Assembly: GCF_002174305.1 (NCBI RefSeq)
Contig: NZ_MIJB01000011.1
Coordinates: 1 to 39,323 of the forward strand
Source of the DNA: Aeromicrobium sp. PE09-221
Lineage (GTDB): Bacteria > Actinomycetota > Actinomycetes > Propionibacteriales > Nocardioidaceae
Length of the DNA stretch: 39,323 nt
Direction: 5' to 3'
Below the pieces are notes generated by a model. That model saw only the letters and a list, made by a program, of their open reading frames with translations, was not told the origin of the DNA and did not search any database. The position numbers were made by a program, and so were the translations under genes. Shown here in pieces: positions 1 through 9,952 of the stretch (position 1 is the stretch's first letter; every line of letters starts with the position of its first letter).

Positions 1-1
1 G

Positions 2-79
2 GAGCCCACGCCCACCACCGAGGAGCCCACCACCCCCTCGGACGATCAGAACGGCGCGGCTCCCGGTCCCGAGGAATGA
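2..79 (+). CDS. C-terminal end of an unidentified protein (partial)
   Basis: An open frame enters from the left edge and ends at TGA 77-79. The 25 visible residues are rich in Glu, Pro and Thr (EPTPTTEEPTTPSDDQ...PGPEE), which looks like a disordered tail. The fold and function lie outside the window. Such acidic Pro/Thr tails are common on actinobacterial envelope or regulatory proteins, so no product is named. Confidence 0.5.
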   Translation, partial: EPTPTTEEPTTPSDDQNGAAPGPEE

Positions 80-124
80 CGGGTCCGCGTCCGATACGCG
101 TGCTCGGAGGCGTAGATTGCGCTC

Positions 125-1039
125 GTGACCCAGCAGACCCGCAGCGGGCTCGTCTTCGGAGTCCTCGCGTACCTGGGCTGGGGGCTGTTCCCGCTGTACT
201 GGCCGCTGCTCGAGCCCGCCTCGCCCTTCGAGGTACTCGCCCACCGGGTGGTGTGGTCGCTGGTGTTCTGCACCGGCCTGCTGACCTTCACGCGGAGGTG
301 GCGCTCGTTCGCCGCCTTGGTCCGCGATCGTGGACAACTGGGCTGGCTGGCCCTGGCCTCGATCGTCATCGCCGTGAACTGGGGGTCGTTCATCTGGGGT
401 GTCAACAACGGCCATGTGCTCGAGGTGTCCCTCGGCTACTTCATCAACCCCCTCATCACCGTGCTGTTCGCGGTCTTCTTCCTCAAGGAGTCGTTGCGGC
501 GCCAGCAGTGGGTCGCGGTCGGCGTGGGTGCCGTGGCGGTGGGGATCCTCACGGTCGATCTGGGTCGTCCTCCGTGGATCGCTCTGCTCGTCTCAGCATC
601 GTTCGCGGTCTACGGCCTGATCAAGAAGCGCACCTCGCTCGGGGCGGTCGAGGCGCTGACCGTCGAGACCACCGTGTTGTTCCCCTTCGCGCTGTGCTTC
701 CTGGTGGCATTGCAGCTCCGAGGGGATCTCGCCTTCGGCCATGAGGGTGCGGGCAACACGACACTTCTCGTCCTGACCGGTGTGGTCACCGCCGTACCGC
801 TCCTGCTGTTCGCCGCCGCGGCGAGCCGGTTGAACCTGTCGACCATCGGGCTCCTGCAGTACCTCGTGCCGATCATGCACTTCATCCTGGGACTCACGGT
901 CTTCGGAGAGCAGATGGGATCGGCCCGCTGGATCGGCTTCGTGCTGATCTGGATCGCGCTCGCGATCTTCACCCTCGACGCCTGGCGTTCCCATCGCCGG
1001 AGTCTCCACCGGGCCGCCCGCGGCGCGACGGTGCTCTGA
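125..1039 (+). CDS. rarD: EamA-family transporter RarD
   Basis: 304 residues starting at GTG 125. The protein is an almost continuous run of hydrophobic helices, as in the ten-helix DMT superfamily, and matches the RarD branch: an N-terminal block GLVFGVLAYLGWGLFPLYW, then ASPFEVLAHRVVWS, and a second-half block GLLQYLVPIMHFILG. The length is normal for RarD (about 300). RarD proteins are inner-membrane permeases of unproven substrate, historically called chloramphenicol-sensitivity proteins. The gene converges on the polyprenyl synthase gene, with 38 bp between the two stops and no clear terminator hairpin. The family call is firm; the substrate is unknown. Confidence 0.88.
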   Translation: MTQQTRSGLVFGVLAYLGWGLFPLYWPLLEPASPFEVLAHRVVWSLVFCTGLLTFTRRWRSFAALVRDRGQLGWLALASIVIAVNWGSFIWGVNNGHVLEVSLGYFINPLITVLFAVFFLKESLRRQQWVAVGVGAVAVGILTVDLGRPPWIALLVSASFAVYGLIKKRTSLGAVEALTVETTVLFPFALCFLVALQLRGDLAFGHEGAGNTTLLVLTGVVTAVPLLLFAAAASRLNLSTIGLLQYLVPIMHFILGLTVFGEQMGSARWIGFVLIWIALAIFTLDAWRSHRRSLHRAARGATVL

Positions 1040-1077
1040 CGGCGCACGCTGCGCTACGGGTGGGGTTCGAACGAAGG

Positions 1078-2064
1078 TCAGCCGACGCGGGTGACGACGG
1101 TATCGCAGAGCTCGCTCAGCGCGTCGCGGGCCGGGCCGGCGGGGAGCTTCTCGAGCAGCGCTCGGGAGGTGTCCGCCTCGGCGTGCACATAGGCGCGCGC
1201 CTCGGCCATCAACGGATGAGCCCGCAGCTCAGCCAGGGTGCGCTCGACCAGGGCATCGTCCTCGATCGGTCCAGAGAGCCGGTCGCGCAGCTCGGCATCG
1301 GCATCATCGGGGGAGGCGAGCACCAGCAGCGTCGGCAGAGTGGGCACCCCCTCGCGCAGATCGGTACCCGGTGTCTTGCCCGAGTCGCCGCTCTCGCTGG
1401 CGATGTCGATGATGTCATCAGCGAGCTGGAAGGCGACGCCGATGCGCTCGCCGAACTCCAACAGCGTCCGCTGGACCTCATCGCTCGCGCCGGCCATCTT
1501 GGATCCGAGCAGCGCGCAGGCCGCGATCAGCGAACCCGTCTTGTCGGCGACGACATCGAGATAGTGCTGGAGCGGATCCTCTCCCTCGCCGGGGCCGAGG
1601 GTCTCGCGGATCTGGCCACGCACGAGTCGCGAGAAGGTCTCCGCCTGGATCCGCACCGCCTCGGTGCCCAGACCCGCGACGATCTGCGAGGCCTCGGCGA
1701 AGAGATAGTCCCCGACAAGGATCGCGATCGAGTTGTCCCAGCGCGCATTGGCGCTGGGAGCGCCACGGCGCACCGGGGCCTCGTCCATGACATCGTCGTG
1801 ATAGAGCGTCGCCAGATGGGTCAGTTCCATCACTACCGCGGCCTCGACCGCCGCATCGCCCTGGGGCTGGCCGAACTCGGCGCACAGCAGCGTCAGCAAC
1901 GGACGGAAGCGCTTGCCGCCGGCATTCAGCAGGTGCGCGGCCGCCTCCGCGACGAAGGGCTCAGGGCTGTCGACGGAGCGCGCGAGCAGGGCCTCGACTC
2001 GGTCGACGCCCCTGCGGATCCGGGAGGTCAGGCCCGGATCCTCGAACGACACTCCAACGGTCAC
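1078..2064 (-). CDS. Polyprenyl diphosphate synthase, last gene of the nuo operon
   Basis: 328 residues. It condenses isopentenyl diphosphate onto an allylic diphosphate to build an all-trans prenyl chain, most likely the menaquinone tail given its neighbours. Visible family signatures are GGKRFRPLL (near residues 49-57), the first Asp-rich motif DDVMD (90-94) and the second DDIID (216-220), plus YHDDVMDEAPVRRGAPSAN. A longer frame extends upstream, but the start is placed at GTG 2064 because GAGGAG lies about six bases before it and it falls 22 bases after the nuoN stop. Chain length cannot be told by eye. Heptaprenyl/octaprenyl synthase (hepT/grcC type) is the likeliest identity. Confidence 0.88.
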   Translation of the reverse strand: MTVGVSFEDPGLTSRIRRGVDRVEALLARSVDSPEPFVAEAAAHLLNAGGKRFRPLLTLLCAEFGQPQGDAAVEAAVVMELTHLATLYHDDVMDEAPVRRGAPSANARWDNSIAILVGDYLFAEASQIVAGLGTEAVRIQAETFSRLVRGQIRETLGPGEGEDPLQHYLDVVADKTGSLIAACALLGSKMAGASDEVQRTLLEFGERIGVAFQLADDIIDIASESGDSGKTPGTDLREGVPTLPTLLVLASPDDADAELRDRLSGPIEDDALVERTLAELRAHPLMAEARAYVHAEADTSRALLEKLPAGPARDALSELCDTVVTRVG

Positions 2065-2086
2065 GCGATTCTCCTCAGCAGCACAG

Positions 2087-3676
2087 CTAGCGCACGAATG
2101 CGCCGGCGTGCTGCACGATGTCGAGCAGCGGGCCCGGAAGCACCCCGAGCACCACCGTGACGATCGCCGCCAGCGCAATGACCACGGTAGTCAATACCCC
2201 CGGAGCAGCGACGGTCGGCCCGTCTCCCACCGGCTCGGTGAAGAACATCAGCACGATGACCCGGACGTAGAAATAAGCCGCGAGCGCGCTCGCCAGCACG
2301 CCGATCACCACGAGGGGCCAGGTGCCTCCAGCCCAGGCCGCCGCGAAGACACCCCACTTACCGATGAATCCGGCAGTCAGCGGGATGCCCGCGAAGGACA
2401 GCATGAAGAGCGCGAAGGTTCCCGCCAGCCACGGCGACCGCTGACCGAGGCCCGTCCACTTGGCCAGATGGGTGGTCTCCCCCGCGGAATCGCGGACCAC
2501 GGACACGACCGCGAAGGCACCGATCGTCGCGACCCCGTAGACGACGAGATAGAACAGCACGCTCGACACCGAGGTGAGCACGGCCTCGTTGGCGATCCCC
2601 ACATAGGCGGCCGAGAATCCCACCAGCAGGAAGCCCGCATGGGCGATGGACGAGTAGGCGAGCATCCGCTTGACATCGGTCTGCGCGATCGCGACCACCG
2701 AGCCGAAGACCATGGTGATGACCGCGACGACCCAGAAGGTCGGACGCCAGTCCCACGAGGCTCCGCCGAAGGCGACGAAGAAGACCCGCATAAGGGCGAT
2801 GAAAGCCGCCGCCTTGGTGGCCGCCGCCATGAAGCCGGTCACTGGTGTCGGGGCGCCCTGATAGACATCGGGTGTCCAGGCGTGGAACGGCACGGCGCCG
2901 ATCTTGAACAGCAGACCGACGGCGATCATCGCCATGGCCACCAGCAGCAGCCCACCGGAGTCCGCGCGAGCGGAGACGGCCTCGTCGATGATCGTCAGGT
3001 TCAGGCTGCCCGAGTAGCCGTAGGCGAGGGCCGCGCCGTACAGGAAGAAGACGGACGAGAAGGCTCCCAGCAGGAAGTACTTCATCGCCGCTTCCTGGCT
3101 GATGAGCCGGCGCCGCCGCGACAGCGCGCAGAGCACGTACAGCGGCAGCGAGAGCACCTCGAGGGCGACGAACATCGTGATGAGGTCATTGGCGGTGGCG
3201 AACAGCATCATGCCCGACAGCGCGAACAGCATGAGGGGAAAGACCTCGGTGTGCTCCAGGCGGTGCTGTACCGCCTGGGACTCCTCATCCGAGCCGGGGA
3301 TGTCCGCCGCCCGGCCAGTGAAGGGGCTCATGCCCGCCTCGAAGCGGCGTTCGGCGAACAGCCCCAGGCTCAGCAGCGCGAAGACCAGCAACATGATCCA
3401 GGTGATGACACCGGGACCGTCGACGGTGACCGCGCCTTCCGCCTCGACCGCGCCTCGCGCGACGTGTCCCGCCTCCTCCGGCGTACGGAGATCGCCGTAG
3501 ACCAGGACGCTCACGACCAGCGCGGCCACGAGACCGATCGCCGTGGCGATCGTCTGGACCACGAAGCGGTAGCGGCGCCCGAGCGCGGCCTCCAGGATGA
3601 GACCGAGGACCGCGAAGCCGGCGACGACGAACAGCGGCGACAGCACCCAGTAGTCGAGCTGTGCGGCGGGGATCAT
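2087..3676 (-). CDS. nuoN: NADH-quinone oxidoreductase subunit N
   Basis: 529 residues, one of the three antiporter-like subunits of the membrane arm of complex I, thought to carry proton translocation. It is hydrophobic throughout, with the conserved helix-7/8 region seen as PFHAWTPDVYQGAPTPVT and, earlier, LEVLSLPLYVLCAL. The length is usual for actinobacterial NuoN. The start ATG 3676 overlaps the nuoM stop as ATGA, so translation is probably coupled. Only the prenyl synthase gene follows in the operon. Confidence 0.95.
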   Translation of the reverse strand: MIPAAQLDYWVLSPLFVVAGFAVLGLILEAALGRRYRFVVQTIATAIGLVAALVVSVLVYGDLRTPEEAGHVARGAVEAEGAVTVDGPGVITWIMLLVFALLSLGLFAERRFEAGMSPFTGRAADIPGSDEESQAVQHRLEHTEVFPLMLFALSGMMLFATANDLITMFVALEVLSLPLYVLCALSRRRRLISQEAAMKYFLLGAFSSVFFLYGAALAYGYSGSLNLTIIDEAVSARADSGGLLLVAMAMIAVGLLFKIGAVPFHAWTPDVYQGAPTPVTGFMAAATKAAAFIALMRVFFVAFGGASWDWRPTFWVVAVITMVFGSVVAIAQTDVKRMLAYSSIAHAGFLLVGFSAAYVGIANEAVLTSVSSVLFYLVVYGVATIGAFAVVSVVRDSAGETTHLAKWTGLGQRSPWLAGTFALFMLSFAGIPLTAGFIGKWGVFAAAWAGGTWPLVVIGVLASALAAYFYVRVIVLMFFTEPVGDGPTVAAPGVLTTVVIALAAIVTVVLGVLPGPLLDIVQHAGAFVR

Positions 3677-5208
3677 TCGTGGGCTCCTTCACTCGCGGCA
3701 TCGACCGGATGCGGCGGCACCGGGTCCTCCGCGCCGACCTGGGCGATCACCGGTTCCACGGACGGGTTGATGACCGACAACAGCGGTCCCGGTACGAAGC
3801 CCAACGCGATGATGAGCACCACCGCCGGGGCGAGCGCTGTGAACTCGCGGCCGTCGAGCTCTCGGATACCGTCGAGACCCGGCCGCAGCGGGCCGGTCAT
3901 CGTGCGCTTGTACATCAGCAGGATGTACACGGCCGCGAGGATGATGCCGAAGGCGGCGATCACCGCGAGCGGGATCGACACCGTGAACGTGCCGGCCAGG
4001 ACCATGAACTCCGAGATGAACGGGGCGAGACCCGGCAGCGAGAGGCTCGACAGGCCGCCGATCAGGAGAATGCCGGCCAGGACCGGGGCGATCTTCTGCA
4101 CGCCGCCGAACTCCGAGATGCTCGCCGACCCGCGGCGTGCGATGAGCATGCCGGTGACGAGGAAGAGCACCGCGGTCGAGAGGCCGTGGTTGAACATGTA
4201 CAGCGTCGCACCGGAGGTGGAGAGTGTCGTGAAGGCGAAGATGCCGAGCACGATGAAGCCGAAGTGCGACACCGAGGTGAAGGCGATCAGCCGCCGGATA
4301 TCGTCCTGTCCGATCGCCAGCAGGGCACCGTAGAGGATGCTGATGACCGCGAGCACCATGACCACCGGGCTGGCCCACTGCGAGGCCCCCGGGAAGATCT
4401 CCAGGCACCAGCGGATCATCGCGAAGGTGCCGATCTTGTCCACGATACTGACCATCAGCACGGCCGTCGAAGGCGTCGAGGATGCGGCGGCGTCCGGCAG
4501 CCAGGTGTGCAGCGGCCACATCGGCGCCTTGACCGCGAAGGCGATGAAGAAGCCGAGGAAGAGCAGCTTCTCGGTGCCCGCGGAGATGTCGAGTCCGATC
4601 AGTTCGCTGTGCAGGAAGCTCGACTCGCCCGCCCGGGTGGTGAGCGCATAGAGGCCCACGATCGAGGCGAGCATCAGCAGTCCGCCGACGAGGTTGTAGA
4701 TGAGGAACTTGACCGCCGCGTAGGAGCGTCCGACCCCGCCGTGCGCGCCGATCAGGAAGTACAGCGGAACCAGCGTCGCCTCGAACAACAGGTAGAACAG
4801 GAAGACATCGGTCGCCGCGAAGACGCCGATCGCCAGGCCCTCGAGGGCCAGCATCCAGGCGAAGTAGGTGTGCGTGCGCGCGGGATTGGGCAGCCGGTCG
4901 CCCCATGCCGCGAGGATGACGATCGGGCTGAGGATCGTGGTCAGCATGACCAATGTCAGGCCGATACCGTTCAACCCCAGTGCGTAGTGGGCGCCGATCG
5001 CCGGGATCCACTCACGCTGCTCGACGAACTGGTAGCCGCCCTCCGCGGCATCGAACTGCGCCGCGACGACGATCGCCAGGACGAGGGTGATGAGCGAGAC
5101 GGCGAGCGCCAGCACTTTCACCAGCCTCGGGTTGCCCGAGGCGCCCGGCCAGCAGGCGACGAGCAGCGCACCGATGATCGGCGTGACAGCCAGGACAGTC
5201 AGCATCAT
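3673..5208 (-). CDS. nuoM: NADH-quinone oxidoreductase subunit M
   Basis: 511 residues, antiporter-like membrane subunit of complex I. The family block [20 protein letters not shown] and the [15 protein letters not shown] helix are clear. An open frame continues upstream within nuoL, but the real start is the ATG ATG pair at 5208/5205 ([16 protein letters not shown]), where the nuoL TGA overlaps. Which of the two ATGs is used is undecided. The end overlaps the nuoN start by ATGA. Confidence 0.95.
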   Translation of the reverse strand: MMLTVLAVTPIIGALLVACWPGASGNPRLVKVLALAVSLITLVLAIVVAAQFDAAEGGYQFVEQREWIPAIGAHYALGLNGIGLTLVMLTTILSPIVILAAWGDRLPNPARTHTYFAWMLALEGLAIGVFAATDVFLFYLLFEATLVPLYFLIGAHGGVGRSYAAVKFLIYNLVGGLLMLASIVGLYALTTRAGESSFLHSELIGLDISAGTEKLLFLGFFIAFAVKAPMWPLHTWLPDAAASSTPSTAVLMVSIVDKIGTFAMIRWCLEIFPGASQWASPVVMVLAVISILYGALLAIGQDDIRRLIAFTSVSHFGFIVLGIFAFTTLSTSGATLYMFNHGLSTAVLFLVTGMLIARRGSASISEFGGVQKIAPVLAGILLIGGLSSLSLPGLAPFISEFMVLAGTFTVSIPLAVIAAFGIILAAVYILLMYKRTMTGPLRPGLDGIRELDGREFTALAPAVVLIIALGFVPGPLLSVINPSVEPVIAQVGAEDPVPPHPVDAASEGAHE

Positions 5209-7079
5209 GCGAGGGTCACCGCCAAGAGTCCGAGGACGACGAGCAGGGCGCCGCCGAAGATTCCGAGAGCATAGGAGCGGACGTAGCCGGTCTGCGTGCG
5301 CCGCAGCTGCTGCGACGCCTCGCCGATCCGGTCGGCCGTGCCGGTGACCGTGCCGTCGATGCCGCGAGCATCGAGCCAGACCAGGAGCCGGGTGAGGTAG
5401 CGCACCGGCAGCACGACCAGCGCTCCGTTGACCTCGTTGGTGTAGATCTCGTGACGACCCGCGCGGGTGACGATCGAGACATCCGCGTCGGCGGCCGCCC
5501 GGTCGGGCACGTCGCGCCGATACAGCCACACCCCGGCTGCGACGCCGAGCGCCACCACGGCCATCACGCCGAGTTGGACGACGATGACGGGCACCGGCAG
5601 GTGCGGATGCTCCGCGTGCCCGGCGATCGGCTCGAGCCAGTCGGTGATCCAGCCGCCGAGGTACAGCGCACCTCCGAGAACCGAGGCTGCCGCGAGGACG
5701 ATGAGCGGGATGGTCATGACGCTCGGCGACTCGTGCGGGTGCACCTCATCGCGCCAGCGCTTTTCGCCGAAGAAGGTCATCATCATCAGGCGGGTCATGT
5801 AGAAGGCGGTCACGCCGGCACCGATCATGGCTGCCAGGCCGATCCACGTGTTGTAGCCGAGAGCCGCCTCGATGATCTTGTCCTTGCTGAAGAAGCCGGA
5901 CATGCCAGGGAAACCGATGATGGCCAGGTAGCCGAGGCCGAAGGTCACGAAGGTGATCGGCATGGCACGTCGCAGCGCCCCGTAGTGGCGCATGTCGACG
6001 TCATCGTCCATCGCGTGCATGACCGAGCCGGCCCCGAGGAACATGTTCGCCTTGAAGAAGCCGTGCGTGAGCAGGTGGAAGATCGCGAAGGCGTATCCGG
6101 CCGGGCCGAGCCCGGCGGCCAACATCATGTAGCCGATCTGGCTCATGGTGGAGCCGGCGAGCACCTTCTTGATGTCGTCCTTGGCGCAGCCGATCCAGGC
6201 GCCTACCAGGAGCGTCACGAGTCCGACGATCACCACGACCGTGCGGGCGATCTCCGAGGCGTCGTAGATGCCGGCCGAGCGGACCACGAGGTAGACACCC
6301 GCGGTGACCATGGTCGCAGCGTGGATGAGGGCCGACACCGGGGTGGGGCCCTCCATCGCGTCGAGCAGCCAGGCCTGCAGCGGCACCTGCGCGGACTTGC
6401 CGCAGGCACCGACGAGCAGCAGCAATCCGAGTGCCGTGGCGGTGGAGCCCGAGGCAGAGTCGATCGCGCCGTTGACCGCGGCGATCGACGTGGTGCCGAA
6501 GGTGGCGAACATCGTCATCAGCGCGATGACCATGCCGAGGTCGCCGACACGGTTCATGATGAAGGCCTTGTTGGCGGCCGCCGCCGCGGTCTCCTTGTGC
6601 TGCCAGAAGCCGATCAGCAGGAAGGAGGCGAGGCCGACGCCCTCCCAGCCGAGGAAGAGCACCAGGTAGTCGGCGGCCAGCACGAGCGTGAGCATCGCGG
6701 CGACGAAGAGGTTCAGATAGGCGAAGAATCGGCGACGGCGTGCGTCGTGGGCCATGTACCCGATCGAGTACACATGGATCAGCGTGCCCACACCGGTGAT
6801 GAGCAGCACGAAGAGGCTCGACAGCTGATCGAAGGTGAAGGCGAACTCCACGTGGAAGCGGCCCGCCTCGAACCAGGTGCCGAGGGAGGTGGTGACCGAG
6901 CGATCATCGGCGCCGCGGCCGATGAGCTCGACGAACATGATGAGGCCGAGCACGAAGGCGGCGGCCGAAGCCGCCGTCGCGATCAGGTGGCCGAAGCGAT
7001 CCGCCCCCTTGCCCCAGACGAGGAGTAGAGCCGCGCCCGCCAAGGGGATCGCGATGAGCAGCCAGGACAACTCGAGCAT
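5205..7079 (-). CDS. nuoL: NADH-quinone oxidoreductase subunit L
   Basis: 624 residues, the distal antiporter-like subunit of complex I with the long lateral helix near the C terminus. Diagnostic blocks are [17 protein letters not shown] and [20 protein letters not shown], followed by [20 protein letters not shown]. The protein is full length for the family. The start is ATG 7079, 11 bases after the nuoK stop, one of the few non-overlapping junctions in the operon. The 3' end overlaps nuoM. Confidence 0.96.
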   Translation of the reverse strand: MLELSWLLIAIPLAGAALLLVWGKGADRFGHLIATAASAAAFVLGLIMFVELIGRGADDRSVTTSLGTWFEAGRFHVEFAFTFDQLSSLFVLLITGVGTLIHVYSIGYMAHDARRRRFFAYLNLFVAAMLTLVLAADYLVLFLGWEGVGLASFLLIGFWQHKETAAAAANKAFIMNRVGDLGMVIALMTMFATFGTTSIAAVNGAIDSASGSTATALGLLLLVGACGKSAQVPLQAWLLDAMEGPTPVSALIHAATMVTAGVYLVVRSAGIYDASEIARTVVVIVGLVTLLVGAWIGCAKDDIKKVLAGSTMSQIGYMMLAAGLGPAGYAFAIFHLLTHGFFKANMFLGAGSVMHAMDDDVDMRHYGALRRAMPITFVTFGLGYLAIIGFPGMSGFFSKDKIIEAALGYNTWIGLAAMIGAGVTAFYMTRLMMMTFFGEKRWRDEVHPHESPSVMTIPLIVLAAASVLGGALYLGGWITDWLEPIAGHAEHPHLPVPVIVVQLGVMAVVALGVAAGVWLYRRDVPDRAAADADVSIVTRAGRHEIYTNEVNGALVVLPVRYLTRLLVWLDARGIDGTVTGTADRIGEASQQLRRTQTGYVRSYALGIFGGALLVVLGLLAVTLA

Positions 7080-7090
7080 CGTCTCTCCCC

Positions 7091-7384
7091 TTACGCCTTC
7101 AGCAGATTCGCCTCGTCGACCGAGGTCGAGCGACGCGTGCGGTAGATGGACACGATGATCGCCAGGCCGATCACGACCTCAGCGGCGGCCACGACCATGA
7201 CGAAGAAGGCCGCGGTCTGACCGTCGAGATTGCCGTGCTGACGGGCGAAGCTGACGAAGGCGAGGTTGGTGGCGTTGAGCATGAGTTCGACGCACATGAA
7301 GACCACGATCGCGTTGCGGCGCACGAGGACGCCGACGGCGCCGATCGTGAACAGCAGGAACGACAGGGTGATGTACTCCGTCAT
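7091..7384 (-). CDS. nuoK: NADH-quinone oxidoreductase subunit K
   Basis: 97 residues, three predicted membrane helices. The conserved membrane Glu lies in [15 protein letters not shown], a site known to matter for proton transfer in NuoK. The length fits the family (about 100). ATG 7384 overlaps the nuoJ stop as ATGA. Confidence 0.95.
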   Translation of the reverse strand: MTEYITLSFLLFTIGAVGVLVRRNAIVVFMCVELMLNATNLAFVSFARQHGNLDGQTAAFFVMVVAAAEVVIGLAIIVSIYRTRRSTSVDEANLLKA

Positions 7385-8154
7385 CGGTCGGCGTCCTCCT
7401 CGTCCTCGTCGGGGCCGATCTCGCGGAGACGGTCCTGCACGGCGCTGTCGTCGAGCCCCTGCCGCTCCTGACCGCGCTGCCGCAGGCTCTCCGGCACGGA
7501 CTCCTCGGCGGTCGTGCCATCGGGGAGCAGAGCCGGGGTGTCCACCGCATTGTGCAGAGCGAAGACACCGGGCGTCGGCGGGTTGCCGGGGTGACGGCCC
7601 TGCTCGGCGTAGTCGCGCATCCGCTGCTTCTGCAGATCGGTCTGGCTGCGGGGAGTGACGAGCCGCTCACGATGGGCGAGCACCATCGCGCCGAGCACGG
7701 CGGTGATCATCAGCGCCGCGGTGAACTCGAAGGCGATCACATAGCGGGTGAACAGCAGCGCGGCCAGTCCCTCGACATTGCCATCGGCATTCGCCTGATC
7801 GAGTCCGATGGTCGAGCTGACGACCACCTGGCCGACGCCGATGGAGAGGGTGACGGCGAAGAGGATGCCCACGACTGCGGCGGCGAGACGTTGTCCCTTG
7901 ATGGACTCGACGAGCGAGTCGGAACGATCGACGCCCACCAGCATCAGCACGAAGAGGAAGAGCATCATGATCGCGCCGGTGTAGACGATGATCTGCACCG
8001 CGAAGAGGAAGGGCGCGTCCTGCACCGCGTAGAGCACCGCGAGACTGATCATGACGACCGCGAGGCACAGCGCCGCGTGCACGGCCTTGCGGGCGAGGAT
8101 CAGCCCCATCGCGGCGATCACCATGATCGGCGCGAGGACCCAGAAGGTCGTCAT
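7381..8154 (-). CDS. nuoJ: NADH-quinone oxidoreductase subunit J
   Basis: 257 residues. The N-terminal part carries the NuoJ helices, with [21 protein letters not shown] as the signature third helix (its pi-bulge helix participates in coupling in solved complexes). After the last helix a hydrophilic tail of roughly 80 residues follows, rich in Arg, Gln, Asp and Glu, longer than in E. coli NuoJ and typical of actinobacteria. ATGA overlaps join it to nuoI upstream and nuoK downstream. Confidence 0.94.
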   Translation of the reverse strand: MTTFWVLAPIMVIAAMGLILARKAVHAALCLAVVMISLAVLYAVQDAPFLFAVQIIVYTGAIMMLFLFVLMLVGVDRSDSLVESIKGQRLAAAVVGILFAVTLSIGVGQVVVSSTIGLDQANADGNVEGLAALLFTRYVIAFEFTAALMITAVLGAMVLAHRERLVTPRSQTDLQKQRMRDYAEQGRHPGNPPTPGVFALHNAVDTPALLPDGTTAEESVPESLRQRGQERQGLDDSAVQDRLREIGPDEDEEDADR

Positions 8155-8711
8155 CGGCTCTCACCCGAGTCGGACGGAGCATCGGCCTCCACGATCGGGA
8201 GCGTCTTGCCCCGGTAGTAGTCGTGGTGGTCGTCGCTGATGAGCATCTCGTGCGGCGGCTCGGTCATGCCGGGCAGTAGGGGCGCGAGGAGATCGGACTT
8301 CTCGTAGATGAGGTCCTCGCGGTTGTCATCGGCCAGCTCGTACTCATTGGTCATGGTCAGCGCGCGCGTGGGACACGCCTCGATGCACAGCCCGCACAGG
8401 ATGCAGCGCAGATAGTTGATCTGATAGACCCGGCCGTAGCGCTCGCCCGGGCTGAACCGCTCGTCCTCGGTATTGGAGGCGCCCTCCACGTAGATCGCAT
8501 CCGCGGGACACGCCCAGGCGCACAACTCGCAGCCGACGCACTTCTCGAGGCCGTCGGGCCAGCGGTTGAGCTGGTGGCGCCCGTGGAAGCGCGGCGCCGT
8601 GGGCCGCTTCTCCTTGGGGTACTGTTCCGTGACGGGCTTCTTGAACATCGTCCGGAACGTGACGCCGAACCCGGCGACCGGGTCCCACAGGGTCTCTTTG
8701 AGCGTGCTCAT
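8151..8711 (-). CDS. nuoI: NADH-quinone oxidoreductase subunit I (two [4Fe-4S] ferredoxin domains)
   Basis: 186 residues, peripheral-arm subunit that holds clusters N6a and N6b. Both ferredoxin motifs are intact: [12 protein letters not shown] and [12 protein letters not shown]. The open frame extends upstream through nuoH, but the start is ATG 8711 ([11 protein letters not shown]), which overlaps the nuoH TGA as ATGA. The C terminus has an acidic actinobacterial extension. Confidence 0.95.
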   Translation of the reverse strand: MSTLKETLWDPVAGFGVTFRTMFKKPVTEQYPKEKRPTAPRFHGRHQLNRWPDGLEKCVGCELCAWACPADAIYVEGASNTEDERFSPGERYGRVYQINYLRCILCGLCIEACPTRALTMTNEYELADDNREDLIYEKSDLLAPLLPGMTEPPHEMLISDDHHDYYRGKTLPIVEADAPSDSGESR

Positions 8712-9952
8712 GGTCGAGCCTCCTGACGATCGGTGCTCTGCTGGCCGGGCATGGGCGGCACGGGATAGCCGCCGGCGAAGGCATCGAACTCGGCCTCGGG
8801 CTCGGCCTCGGGCTCGGGTTCCTTCTTCTCCGGGACGAGGAAGGTGGCCGCCAACAGCACCGCCACGATGACACCGCCCCAGACGAGGACCTGCTGGGTG
8901 ATCAGCTCCTCCTGCTGGGCCTTGCGCACGAAGGCCACCACGATCGTCCAGCCGAGGGCGATCGGGATCAGCCACTTCCAGCCGAAGTGCATGAACTGGT
9001 CATAGCGCATGCGCGGGAGTGTGCCGCGCAGCCACACGAACAGGAAGATGAAGCACAAGGTCTTGCCGAGGAACCAGATCACCGGCCAGTAGCCCTCGTT
9101 GGCGCCCTCCCAGACCTGCGCGATGCCGAAGGGGGCGCGCCAGCCGCCCAGGAAGAGCGTCGTGGCGAGGGCCGAGACGGTCACCATGTTGATGTACTCG
9201 GCCAGGAAGAACATCGCGAACTTGAAGGACGAGTACTCGGTGTGGAAGCCGCCGACCAGCTCGCCCTCGGCCTCGGGGAGGTCGAAGGGGGCACGGTTGG
9301 TCTCGCCGACCATCGCGATCACGTAGATGACGAAGGACGGCAGCAGCGGCAGGAAGAACCACCACTGGTCCTGGGCGGCGACGATCTCCGAGGTGGACAT
9401 CGAGCCGGCGAAGATGAAGACGCTGACGAAGGACAGACCCATCGCGACCTCATAGGAGATCATCTGGGCACTGGACCGCAGGCCACCGAGCAGAGCGTAG
9501 ATCGAGCCGGAGGACCAGCCGGCGAGCACGATGCCATAGATGCCGATCGAGGTGACGGCCAGGACGTAGAGCACGGCGACCGGCATGTCGGTCAGCTGCA
9601 GCGCGGTGTAGGTCTCGGTGAAGGGGATCCTCACCTCGGGCCCGAAGGGGATCACCGCCCAGGCCAGGAAGGCGGGCACGACCGCGAGGATCGGCGCCAT
9701 GAAATAGACGACCTTGTCGACCGCCTTGGGGAAGATCTCCTCCTTGAGGCCGAGCTTGACGCCATCGGCGAGGCTCTGCAGCAGACCGAAGGGTCCGTTC
9801 ATGTTCGGCCCGACGCGGTGCTGCATGCGGGCGACGACGCGGCGCTCGAACCAGATGTTGAACAGCGTGTAGAGAACCAGGATCACGAAGATCAGCAGTG
9901 ACTTGAGCGCGACGACCCACATCGGATCGTTCCCGAAGACCTCACTCATCAC
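8708..9952 (-). CDS. nuoH: NADH-quinone oxidoreductase subunit H
   Basis: 414 residues, membrane subunit forming much of the quinone-access chamber. Family blocks [38 protein letters not shown] and [15 protein letters not shown] are all present. The start is either GTG 9952 or the immediately following ATG 9949; the purine-rich AAGGCGGGG upstream suits both. It overlaps the nuoG end. The last 45 or so residues are a cytoplasmic-type Glu/Pro tail ([12 protein letters not shown]...), found on many actinobacterial NuoH and absent from E. coli. Confidence 0.95.
   Translation of the reverse strand: MMSEVFGNDPMWVVALKSLLIFVILVLYTLFNIWFERRVVARMQHRVGPNMNGPFGLLQSLADGVKLGLKEEIFPKAVDKVVYFMAPILAVVPAFLAWAVIPFGPEVRIPFTETYTALQLTDMPVAVLYVLAVTSIGIYGIVLAGWSSGSIYALLGGLRSSAQMISYEVAMGLSFVSVFIFAGSMSTSEIVAAQDQWWFFLPLLPSFVIYVIAMVGETNRAPFDLPEAEGELVGGFHTEYSSFKFAMFFLAEYINMVTVSALATTLFLGGWRAPFGIAQVWEGANEGYWPVIWFLGKTLCFIFLFVWLRGTLPRMRYDQFMHFGWKWLIPIALGWTIVVAFVRKAQQEELITQQVLVWGGVIVAVLLAATFLVPEKKEPEPEAEPEAEFDAFAGGYPVPPMPGQQSTDRQEARP

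Noticed and set aside
1913..4333. Very long plus-strand frame opposite the prenyl synthase, nuoN and nuoM (806 codons)
   Set aside because: It is antisense to well-supported genes, and its translation is a His/Arg/Asp/Gln-rich low-complexity product typical of high-GC shadow frames.
5451..7028. 525-codon plus-strand frame opposite nuoL
   Set aside because: Same shadow pattern (His, Asp, Glu, Gly and Arg rich) with no domain; nuoL on the other strand is certain.
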